A stretch of 64,000 nt of DNA from Uranotaenia lowii (taxonomy: Eukaryota; Arthropoda; Insecta; Diptera; Culicidae): contig NC_073692.1 of NCBI RefSeq assembly GCF_029784155.1, positions 426,417,324 through 426,481,323 of the forward strand, in the 5' to 3' direction. A program made the position numbers and the translations under genes. Under the pieces are notes generated by a model. The model worked only from the letters and a program-made list of their open reading frames with translations. It did no database searches and had not been told where the DNA came from. This document shows, piece after piece, positions 1 through 10,500 of the stretch (position 1 is the first letter of the stretch; every line of letters starts with the position of its first letter).

Positions 1-502
1 GGTATCTATCGGTGAATGGAAAGTTTTCCCTTTCAAAATTGACCCGAGTCACACGAGGCACGAGACGACGAGATGCGGGCGACATTCAAACACCGAAAGG
101 CTTAACCATTAAATATCGAAACAATCTCACGCAAGGTCGGAAAAGTATGGTTATGGATTCCACTTTTTGAGTCTGTTAATGGATGAAGCAAAATTAACTA
201 GAGTTCTGTTTTGCTGCATAATAGACTATGCAACCGATGAAATAGCCCAGTTTGTCAATTTAACATCAGATGAAAAATATTAATTTTTTAAAATTTTAAA
301 GGAAATCCACAATAATTAAAAGGTTTTCATAAATTCAAACATGGCTTCAGATTGTAGGATTCCAGATTAAAATTCATAATTTTCTATTTTTTCAAAAGAT
401 TTTTATTCAGAAATTAAAGTTTTGTATAGCAAATTTAGAGCACTGACTTCATGGAAAACACAAATCATGAACGTAATTTAAATTTTGGGAAAAAGTTATA
501 AT

Positions 503-570
503 TAAAAAAAAATACCGTGTCCTTGGTGGGATTTGAACTCACGCCTTGTGGCTTGCTAAGTAAAAACGTG
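503..570 (-). repeat. tRNA-like / tRNA-derived sequence with T-run
   Basis: On the minus strand a B-box-like GAGTTCAAATCCCACC (525-540) is preceded by tRNA-like sequence and followed within about 20 bases by a run of nine T (503-512 region), a potential Pol III terminator. No full cloverleaf could be built by eye, so this is more likely a SINE head or tRNA-derived repeat than a functional tRNA. Confidence 0.45.
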
Positions 571-1132
571 AGTTTAAATTTGTGTTTTTTTAGTTATCAG
601 TACTAGGATTGTTCGATCTTTTACAAATTATCGATTCCCAAGATCGATTCAGCTGAATGGTTCCAGGATCGATCCACCTAAAAAATCGAAGCAAAAGAAT
701 CGATCCCTGCAAGATTGATCTTTTAAATTTTTGTAAGGAGAGCTGCATGAGAGCTGCTTTATTCTGAAATAGATAGTTAAAAACTTCAGGAAAGATCATA
801 CATTTGAATATCATATGTATAAGCAATTAAAAAATGTTCTTAAAATCAACATCAGAATGTTTACCTTTTCATGATTTAAGTTGAGTGTATGGATATGACA
901 TATGAAAATCAGGATAAATATTAACATTTCTCCATACGACATACATACTTTGAAGTTCTAATGATAAGCGCGATAGATTGGAAGAAGTCTGAATATTGTA
1001 ACTTTACCGATTAAAGCAATTCAACCTTTTTAAATTAGTTCACTTGGCGAAATGCTGATTTTGTAAAGGCTATGGATTTTTATTTACGCTGGTGTTTTTA
1101 ATACCATCATTCCAGTCACAGGTCATGGTACA

Positions 1133-1312
1133 AGCACTGACCACACTGACATGACACTTAGAACAAAAAATCAACCATTTTCTGTCTAATTTTTCGTTTT
1201 CAGATTTTGCAAGTTCGCAACACCGACGGCAGGTGGCGAACCTAAAAAATTTGACAAAAATGCCCTGTAGGAAAAATGGTCCTGTGTTTAGCCCGATTTT
1301 ATCGTAGAATTA
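1133..1312. repeat. Dispersed repeat, copy 1 (second copy at 37618-37745)
   Basis: Shares long near-identical blocks with 37618-37745, including CTGACATGACACTTAGAAC, CAACCATTTTCTGTCTAATT and GCCCTGTAGGAAAAATGG. This copy has about 50 extra bases (around 1203-1255) not present in the other. The family is not recognised. The second copy has short inverted ends (CCACTGAC and GTCAGTGG). Confidence 0.7.
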
Positions 1313-1344
1313 AGAAAGGAGGAGGATTAAGAAACATAACCTAC

Positions 1345-4300
1345 CGAAGCAAACAGCCAGGTTGGCTCACTGTTATTCCGAAATCTCTTGAGAGCCTCTA
1401 TTTCGTCCGATTTGCACTGAAAGTATAAAGGAAAAAAATTACGTTTATAACGTGTTTACGTTTATGATTTGATTCAAAGTATAAACATAGAGTGTTCGGA
1501 GACAATTATTCAAAGTCTTAATGAGCGCAAACTACAAAAGTACGAATTCTATTACTATACGTTTTGAATTTTGAAGGCGACCGTCAAGAATCAGTAGAGA
1601 CCCCGTTTTTGGCAACACGACCTTATATTTTATGTTGCCAAAATCGATTGTTGCCAAAATCGATTGTTGCAAAATCAAACGGTCTTTTGTCACTTTTTTT
1701 TTATAAATTTTCATGTTAAAATAATCAAAATTAATGTAAACCTACTAAAAGCATTACATTTATTATATTAGCTAAATTATATTAGTTATAAGCAGTAATT
1801 TTTTTTCTTTTTTTATTGCTTAAAACTTATATAATTTTTGAGTCAATCTTATAAATTTAATGATCATATTATGTTTTTGTTTTACATAATTTTTGATTAA
1901 TTTGAGAAAAAAAAATATAAAAAAGTGACAAAAAACCGTTAGTTTGACATGTTGCCAAAAACGAACGGATCGGCACGAATGTTGCCGAAATCGAACGATG
2001 TCTGTGTTAATCTGTTTCATACCTTCTAAAACAATTAAGAAACATATTGGACTGGGGGAAGAAAAAAAATCTTTCAAACGTCAAATTTCTCTCATCAATC
2101 TACCGAGCAGTGCGAAGGTTCAAAATTTTACTTTCTTATTAAGAGATTTTCAATAAAACTTTGTTGATGCTGGAAAGCGCTTGTTTTGCATTAAACAATC
2201 ATTTAATAAGGTTTTGTTTCACTCTGGCAAATTCAGGCATATTGAGTCGCTAAAATTTCGTTGAAGTTTTTGAAGGTGATAAATAAAAATGTTTGATCGA
2301 TGGTTGTTCTTAAAAATAGATTAAATAACAGATTTAGAGGTTGTTCTCATGGACCGAACAACATTTTTATATAGTTTAAAGTTTATATTTCAACAGAGTT
2401 GACAGACTGGTATCGAATAATCTAGCTGGTGTATTCGATTTCGATGTTACCTTTAAATCTGCAGTTATTAACTCAGAAGATTTTAATGTAGCACCTAAAC
2501 ATACAGTTACACACAACTGATCATCTTAAGTTAAAATTTGAACGATTACAAATCTTTTCAACAATTGCTGGTTTTTTGCCAAACAGTAAAAAAACGATAC
2601 AGAAAACGATACAGCGAATTTCAGTCTTCCTCCCCCAGATTGGAGACGTGTTTGCTTACTCTGATAAAAAAATCCATACTCATCAGGTTTTCAAACTAGA
2701 TAGAAATTATGCGTCGATCCGAAACATCATCGTATTTAGAAGATTCAGCAACTCAATAGAAAATAACTCACGAGTCACGAGCAATAATGAGGTCAAATTG
2801 GAGAAAAAGCGAAAAAGCTTACAAGATAAGGCTAAGGCCATAAGGCTTCATAATCGTTTTTAATATAATATACAATTTTTGATAAGTTTTGAAAGGTTGT
2901 GTTGATTTGTTAAATTTGACGTTCCTAAAACATGTACTTTTTGGACTTTTCCATTCAAACTGAAATACCTCTAAAAATGCCCAGAGATTGCTGAAAAGTC
3001 CCATGTTTTTAAAAGTCGACTTTAGAAAATATCTCAATTTTCTTTTTTTATGAATTTGTTTTGTAGTATTGTTACATGGTGTTTCAGGAAAAAACGGAAG
3101 AATAAAACTTGCTTTTTACTTACTTTTTTAAGGTTTAGTTTAAAAAAAAAAATAAAACCAAAAAAGGGGGTTGATCAATATAATAAAATTGTATAAATTT
3201 ATATGTGAATTCAGAGCCTTCCCCTATTTCTTCAGACTGCATGTTAGTGTAGTATTGAATTAGCCGTGACACTGGCTTCATTACCATATTTCTAAGATTT
3301 GTATTACTTACAGGACAGTACCTTTTAATAAATTGCAGTGTGGGACGCTTTGGAAAATTTTGCTATTGATCGAAAAAAATAGATTGACGGTAGAGATCAG
3401 ACCCCAAATTGGACGAAAGCAATGAAAGATTTTTAGGTTTACTATAATTAGAACTAAATTTTTAACGTACTTTTTTCTGTACATCTTTGTTTTTATTGAG
3501 ACCATTGTGAAAAATTCAGTAGGTACTCTTAAATCAGTAAATAAAACTTGCTTGCTCCACTAACATTTATTTTTAATATTTTTACAATATAAGGCATCGA
3601 AGATCATCAGGAACATCATATATTTGAACTCGTGTCATATTTGTATTAAGTTTTATCGTCCCTTGGTAGTATTAGTTTCACATTTTTTGAAAGAGATCAT
3701 AAAAACATTAATGGCATAATGGTTGCACTACGTTATTGGTTCGAGATAATCAACATTGCACAATGAACCAATGGAAAGATTGCTGGGAACAAGCAATTGA
3801 ATCTCGCTGTACAATTCAGAGGATTCCTACTTGTTATCTAATTTTTATCGCCGCTGAAATCGTACACTGCAAAAAATCAACACTTATTGTATATGTTCCT
3901 TGACACATAAGCTCATAAATATCTTCTACTATATGATTCAAATAAGTTTTATGTTTAAAGTTTTAGCTCATATTGAATTGAAATATGATGTTCATTAGTT
4001 GACACATAGCTTTTATGAGCATCATTTTTGAAAAATTTCACACTTGAAAAATGGCTGCGATTGAGAAAAAAAACGTGCTAGTCGAGGCAACTTGGTTGAG
4101 ATTATTCAGGCATATAAGGTAAGTAATTTTTGTTAAAAAACTGCGAAAATATTGTTTATCATGTGATGACTATTAAACGTATTTTTCTATCTCTCTCCCA
4201 CAGGGAGTGTTGGCGGCTGGCGCAGATCGTGGGTGGCCCAACCCAAATGTAACGCTGGATACGGATTCGATAAACAAAACTTGGATCATAAGCCACCGGA

Positions 4301-6965
4301 AGGTTACAACACAACAACAGTAAAATTAGTTTCAAATATTTAATAATGTGTGCTAAAAATTAAATCAATAAAAAATTGTTATCATTGAAAATTAAAAAAT
4401 CACAATTGCCCATCTCATTCTCAAACGCCCAAATTGAAGCCTAATTTTAGGCGTTTTCCATACCATATAGCATCTATATGTGTGATTTTATAGTTTTTAT
4501 GTGTCTCAAATAAGGCTGAAATATTTCTTGAATCTATGTGAGACACATATTTTTTATGTGGGAGGCAAATTGCAAAAATCTATATAGGCTGACACATAAC
4601 CCTAATGTGTGGAATTTTTGCAGTGTATTTATTTTAATCTGAATTGGCATTTCGGCAAATTTTATAGAAACTAAGAAGAATTTTTAATAAAAAGAATATG
4701 AAACTGATTGTTGGACATGTCAAAGTTGGACATGTCACTTTGGGTAGAAGAAACGAATAGATGTTGAAGGAGTAAGCTAGGGCATTGTGTTATCGACAGA
4801 ATTTTAAACTAGCTGTTGCTGGGCAAAGAATCACACAGGTGAATAATAAAACTATCAATTAAAACTGTCCAAATGTTTGGAGTGAGTTATAATCTGTGTT
4901 TTAATATTTCAATGGTCAAAAAAAATCCAAGTTCCAGACAGTCGATTTCCGGAAATTTTTTTTTTTTTCGAAATAACAGCTCAACGATTATGTATTTCAA
5001 CACATTGAGGACCGCGAAGAAATCTAAGCCAAGAAACTCACTGTTTTTGGAATATTGTCATGATCATGCATCAGACTGAGATGAAATTTGGCACACGGGA
5101 GTTTTTAAGATCGAGCAATTTAGTCCGGGTGTCAAATTTTGGATCAGGGGTCAGTCAAAGGGTTCGTCCATAATAACAGTTTATCGATTTTTCAATATTG
5201 CCGTGATATTTCATCAGACTGAGATTAAATTTAGCACACGAGAGTTTATAGAGACCAGCAATAAATTTCAGGAATCCAATTTTTAACCGGCGGTCGTTAA
5301 AATAAAATTTTGTAAAATTTTGGACATGAGGTGGGCGAAAGTGGTCGTCCAGATTATTTATTGAATATTTTGGCAATATATATATATGTTATTATGTACC
5401 TATCGAATCGAGACGATAATCCAAATGGCAGATTAATAGGACATATAAGACGACGGACAAATGGGTCGTCATAAATCAACTGTTTATGTTTTTGCAATAA
5501 AATTGAGTTATTATGCGTGGGATCGAAAAGAAAACTCGTATGAGAGAATAATACAAAATCGATCATAGACGACGAAATGAAAAGTGTCTTTTCTTGTCGT
5601 CGTCTATGATCGACTTTTAATTTCTTAACATATTAAAAGTAAAAAACGAAACGGACTTCGTACGGAATCAGCTAGTTATTGAAATTATAACATTTGATTT
5701 TTTTATGCTTCTAGATATAACTAGCACACTATCGGTGAGCAGAAAAACGAGATATCTCGTACTATTTGGTCCTCAATGTGTTAAGGAATTTTAAATCAAA
5801 ATAGAAAATTTAGATTTTCTCAATTTTATTAACTCCATCAAGTAAAATGTAGTAATAAAAAAAAGCCTTCAAAATCCTCAAGAAAAACAAAACATTGCTT
5901 CACCTTTGGATGTTGGTTCTTCGCATAAGTAATCAGCAAAGCGTTGTATAAATTGTACCTCAAATTATTTCCAAATAGTCCATTTACTAGAGGTTTTATG
6001 TAATCAAATCTGGTGATTTGACTACACCGACTGATTTTGTAAAATAACGCTTAGTTTTTGAGTCCTTCTGAGTCTTCTTCGAAACGGAAACAAAACTGTA
6101 AGCTAAATTTTTATTATTATATTTTCACATCTCCCATTCCATTCGATATTATAGGTTTTATACCCCAAAACTTCTCTGCAAAATTTGATAGCGATATATT
6201 AAGCTCTGTTCTAGTGCAATGAAGGTAAATGTAGTATGGAAAGTTATTTAAGGAAAGTAAATTTTCATTCAAAAATCACTAGAGGTGCACTGAAAATTCG
6301 TAATAATCTAGTACCGGCACAGTAGGATAATTTGGACAAGAAATTCTAAAAAAATCGAAGCTCTAAGAATGAGAACTTGAATAGTACTTTTATTACGTGA
6401 AATTTTCTCAGATATTCATATCAGTCGTTGGAATTGAAAACGGGTTAATAATTTGTTTTGAATTAGAAAACAGCTGCAGCATAAGCTTATGAGCAAAACA
6501 CTAAAATGTAGATTTGTTATCCGACTTCAAAAGTTCCTGATATGAATAAGGAAAAAATTCATTCTGAACATCTATATTTCAACTGACTTTTCATTTTTCA
6601 GATATTACTTGAAATTTCAACAATTTAACAAAATTCAGTAGGTACTTAGGTATCACTTACCACTGCCAGTTGAAGGTTATCGCCACCAAGTTCAAGTTTA
6701 ATTTTTTTCAAACTTCCCACCATACCGGTACACGGTCCACACCAGTCCGTATAGACGTCCATCACTGTTTCCGGCGTACCACAAATGAAAGTTAGGAGGA
6801 TCAGATTGCGAGCGCGTTTCCTTGGTTTGGCATCAAACCGAAACCAAGTACCCACATAAACAAAATAACCTTACCCAAGAGACCGTCACGTTCCAAGAAC
6901 TTTTCAAACTCTTCATCGGAATTGATTTCCGCCTGCAGCTGCTGCACTCCACCTTTCTTAGCCAT
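1345..6965 (-). CDS. Thioredoxin / nucleoside diphosphate kinase family protein (NME8/NME9, TXNDC3/6-like), 5' part, spliced
   Basis: Three coding exons read on the minus strand. Exon 1 (6965-6875) starts [14 protein letters not shown] and ends at a GTAAGG donor after one base of codon 31. Exon 2 (6764-6661) follows an AAACAG acceptor and carries the thioredoxin motif DWCGPC, then [11 protein letters not shown], and ends at GTAAGT. Exon 3 (1416-1345) follows a strong pyrimidine tract and CAG, codes for IEALKRFRN and SEPTWLF, and ends at GTAGGT. Phases join without a break, giving 89 residues, about one thioredoxin domain minus its end. In the known family this domain precedes one to three NDK domains and the protein is associated with cilia and sperm axonemes; those exons must lie left of the window. 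Intron 1 is 110 bp and intron 2 is 5244 bp. The ATG is the first in frame and matches the family start. Both active-site cysteines are present. NME8 and NME9 cannot be told apart from this part. Confidence 0.87.
3711..3862 (-). mobile_element. AAGCT-tailed retroposon family, fragment
   Basis: About 80 percent alike by eye to 56285-56376 (shared blocks include TTCGAGATAATCAACATTG and ACAATGAACCAA), which belongs to the AAGCT-tailed family. Only the central part survives and no tail is visible. Confidence 0.6.
3865..4625 (+). mobile_element. TA-flanked inverted-repeat element carrying a spliced exon pair
   Basis: The ends are inverted repeats, CACTGCAAAAA at 3865 and TTTTTGCAGTG ending at 4625, each flanked by TA. 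Sub-terminal copies of GACACATA occur near both ends in both orientations, as expected for transposase-binding repeats. No transposase is visible. The inside holds an 85-bp intron with consensus GTAAGT and CCCACAG borders between two exon-like blocks. It is probably a non-autonomous element that has picked up gene pieces. The superfamily is not certain. Confidence 0.6.
4051..4323 (+). pseudogene. Two-exon small ORF inside the 3865-4625 element
   Basis: Exon-like block 1 (4051-4118) starts with ATG (MAAIEKK), passes a run of eight A, and ends AAG|GTAAGT. The intron is 4119-4203. Block 2 (4204-4323) reads [15 protein letters not shown] and continues for 39 codons to TAA. The long downstream frame is open across the splice ([15 protein letters not shown] before the junction) but is one base out of phase with the ATG, and the shift falls in the A8 run. 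Read without a shift, the ATG frame stops soon after the intron (TAA near 4249). I do not recognise the protein. It could be a captured host gene fragment or a decayed transposon gene; the splice signals are the strongest evidence. Confidence 0.4.
4998..5782. mobile_element. Inverted-repeat element, piggyBac-type ends, with internal tandem repeats
   Basis: The left end AACACATTGAGGACC (from about 4998) is matched in inverse at the right end (GGTCCTCAATGTGTT, about 5767-5781). TTAA is visible at the right border but is degraded to TCAA at the left. Inside are at least two diverged tandem units of about 150-180 bp (5049-5400), sharing ATCAGACTGAGAT and TTTGGCACACG-like blocks, and a perfect 16-bp hairpin at 5560-5612. 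No transposase. The TTAA assignment is inference. Confidence 0.5.
5560..5612. repeat. Perfect 16-bp inverted repeat (hairpin)
   Basis: CGATCATAGACGACGA at 5560-5575 is exactly complementary to TCGTCGTCTATGATCG at 5597-5612, with a 21-base loop. It lies inside the 4998-5782 element. Confidence 0.8.
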
Positions 6966-7596
6966 TTTATAGTTTTATAATTAGAAATTTAGAAGCTTAA
7001 AGTCACTAAGAATTTTGAAATGTACTTTTGCCGAAAACAGGGAAATTCTGCGAACGAATTTCACGTCAAATCGTCTGGACGCCACATTTGCAAGTGACGG
7101 TTTGGCTCAAATAAACAACAACCTGCGGTTGCTAAGAAAAGCGCCGGATCTAGGTAGGTAGGCCTAGGCCCAGACTTGTTTGGCCACAGAGGGAGTTTCT
7201 TTTGCGACTTGACGTCATGAGATTCTAACCTGGCCTTTGAAGGGTTGGTTTAGGGTGTTCGTCCTACTTGAAAGTGGAATCGATCTTGAAACTTTTGTGT
7301 CGGTCATGGGTCATGGTGAGTTGCAATTAATGCAAGCCAATTAGGGTCACCATCATTTTTTTTGCAAGGAAATGCTTCTAGGACGAAGGAAAGCAAGGAT
7401 GAAAAATAATGGCTCAAGTTGATTGCCGAAAAATTTGTGGGTATACCCTGAAAATAAAGGCCTTTCAGTAAAAAGAATCGAAAACTTCTCTGATTAATTT
7501 ATCCCCTGAATTAAGGCGAAACATAAAGCTTTTGTAGAATAAATGCGTAAGTGATAAAAATGTGTAAAATATGAATTTGTCAAAGCAGGAATATGT
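6966..7596 (-). promoter_or_regulatory. 5' leader and probable promoter region of the NME8/NME9-like gene
   Basis: The 630 bases between the start codon and the 9-bp array. No clear TATA box or initiator could be fixed. The sequence is less AT-rich than the intron and contains a small palindrome TAGGCCTAGGCC near 7159-7171. Assignment as promoter rests only on position. Confidence 0.35.
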
Positions 7597-10500
7597 TAAA
7601 TTAATGACAAAAAAGATAAAAAATGACAAAAAATGGAAAAATCGACAAAAATGACAAATATGACAAAAATGATTAAATTGATAAAAATGACAAAAATGGC
7701 AAAAATGACAAAAATGACAAAAAAGTAAAAAATGACATAAAGTGGCAAAAATGACAAAAATGACAAAAATGACAAAAATGACAAAATGACAAAACGACAA
7801 AAATGACAAAAATGACAAAAAACGAAAGAAATGACAAAAATGACAAAAATGATAAAAATAACAAAAATAACAAAAATGACAAAAAGGCCAAAAAATGGCA
7901 AAAATGACAAAAATGACAAAAATGACAAAAATGACAAAAATGACAAAAATGACAAAAATGACAAAAATGACAAAAATAACAAAAATGACAAAAATGACAA
8001 AAATGACAAAAATGACAAAAATGACAAAAATGACAAAAATGACAAAAATGACAAAAATGACAAAAATGACAAAAATGACAAAAATGACAAAAATGACAAA
8101 AATGACAAAAATGACAAAAATGACAAAAATGACAAAAATGACAAAAATGACAAAAATGACAAAAATGACAAAAATGACAAAAATGACAAAAATGACAAAA
8201 ATGACAAAAATGACAAAAATGACAAAAATGACAAAAATGACAAAAATGACAAAAATGACAAAAATGACAAAAATGACAAAAATGACAAAAATGACAAAAA
8301 TGACAAAAATGACAAAAATGACAAAAATGACAGAAATGACAAAAATGACAAAAATGACAAAAATGACAAAAATGACAAAAATGACAAAAATGACAAAAAT
8401 GACAAAAATGACAAAAATGACAAAAATGACAAAAAGGCCAAAAATGACAAAAATAATAAAAATGATAAAAATGACAAAAATGACAAAATGACAAAAATGA
8501 CAAAAATGACAAAAATGACAAAAATGACAAAAATGACAAAAATGACAAAAATGACAAAAATGACAAAAATGACAAAAATGACAAAAATGACAAAAATGAT
8601 AAAAATAACAAAAATGACAAAAATGACAAAAATGACAAAAATGACAAAAATGACAAAAATGACAAAAATGACAAAAATGACAAAAATGACAAAAATGACA
8701 AAAATGACAAAAATGACAAAAATGACAAAAATGACAAAAATGACAAAAATGACAAAAATGACAAAAATGACAAAAATGACAAAAATGACAAAAATGACAA
8801 AAATGACAAAAATGACAAAAATGACAAAAATGACAAAAATGACAAAAATGACAAAAATGACAAAAATGACAAAAATGACAAAAATGACAAAAATGACAAA
8901 AATGACAAAAATGACAAAAATGACAAAAATGACAAAAATGACAAAAATGACAAAAATGACAAAAATGACAAAAATGACAAAAATGACAAAAATGACAAAA
9001 ATGACAAAAATGACAAAAATGACAAAAATGACAAAAATGACAAAAATGACAAAAATGACAAAAATGACAAAAATGACAAAAATGACAAAAAGGCCAAAAA
9101 GGCCAAAAATGCCAAAAAGGCCAAAAAGGCCAAAAAGGCCAAAAATAACAAAAATGACAAAAATGACAAAAATGACAAAAAGGCCAAAAAGGCCAAAAAT
9201 GACAAAAATGACAAAAATGACAAAAATGACAAAAATGACAAAAATGACAAAAATGACAAAAATGACAAAAATGACAAAAATGACAAAAATGACAAAAATG
9301 ACAAAAATGACAAAAATGACAAAAATGACAAAAATGACAAAAATGACAAAAATGACAAAAATGACAAAAATGACAAAAATGACAAAAATGACAAAAATGA
9401 CAAAAATGACAAAAATGACAAAAATGACAAAAATGACAAAAATGACAAAAACGACAAAAATGACAAAAATGACAAAAATGACAAAAATGACAAAAATGAC
9501 AAAAATGACAAAAATGACAAAAATGACAAAAATGACAAAAATGACAAAAATGACAAAAATGACAAAAATGACAAAAATGACAAAAATGACAAAAATGACA
9601 AAAATGACAAAAATGACAAAAATGACAAAAATGACAAAAATGACAAAAATGACAAAAATGACAAAAATGACAAAAATGACAAAAATGACAAAAATGACAA
9701 AAATGACAAAAATGACAAAAATGACAAAAATGACAAAAATGACAAAAATGACAAAAATGACAAAAATGACAAAAATGACAAAAATGACAAAAATGACAAA
9801 AATGACAAAAATGACAAAAATGACAAAAATGACAAAAATGACAAAAATGACAAAAATGACAAAAATGACAAAAATGACAAAAATGACAAAAATGACAAAA
9901 ATGACAAAAATGACAAAAATGACAAAAATGACAAAAATGACAAAAATGACAAAAATGACAAAAATGACAAAAATGACAAAAATGACAAAAATGACAAAAA
10001 TGACAAAAATGACAAAAATGACAAAAATGACAAAAATGACAAAAATGACAAAAATGACAAAAATGACAAAAATGACAAAAATGACAAAAATGACAAAAAT
10101 GACAAAATTGACAAAAATGACAAAAATGACAAAAATGACAAAAAGGCCAAAAATGACAAAAATGACAAAAATGACAAAAATGACAAAAATGACAAAAATG
10201 ACAAAAATGACAAAAATGACAAAAATGACAAAAATGACAAAAATGATAAAAATGATAAAAATAACAAAAATGACAAAAATGACAAAAATGACAAAAATGA
10301 CAAAAATGACAAAAATGACAAAAATGACAAAAATGACAAAAATGACAAAAATGACAAAAATGACAAAAATGACAAAAATGACAAAAATGACAAAAATGAC
10401 AAAAATGACAAAAATGACAAAAATGACAAAAATGACAAAAATGACAAAAATGACAAAAATGACAAAAATGACAAAAATGACAAAAATGACAAAAATGACA

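Larger units (their letters stand above)
1..1344. other. Intron 3 (partial) of the NME8/NME9-like gene
   Basis: AT-rich sequence beyond the exon 3 donor. It holds a tRNA-like minus-strand segment near 503-570 and a dispersed repeat at 1133-1312. A GC-richer patch at about 1-120 is not recognisable as the expected next thioredoxin exon. I see no further coding exon here. Confidence 0.6.
1417..6660 (-). other. Intron 2 of the NME8/NME9-like gene
   Basis: A 5244-bp intron bounded by GTAAGT (minus, 6660 downward) and a TTTCAG acceptor at 1417. It is AT-rich and holds an AAGCT-family retroposon fragment (3711-3862), a TA-flanked inverted-repeat element with two exon-like blocks (3865-4625), and a further inverted-repeat element with degenerate internal tandem repeats (about 4998-5782). 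The remainder (1420-3700, 5790-6650) shows only short non-conserved ORFs. Confidence 0.7.

Noticed and set aside
1..120. Candidate exon 4 of the NME8/NME9-like gene
   Set aside because: The GC is higher, but no acceptor in the right phase leads into the expected GG..VN..FG segment on the minus strand.
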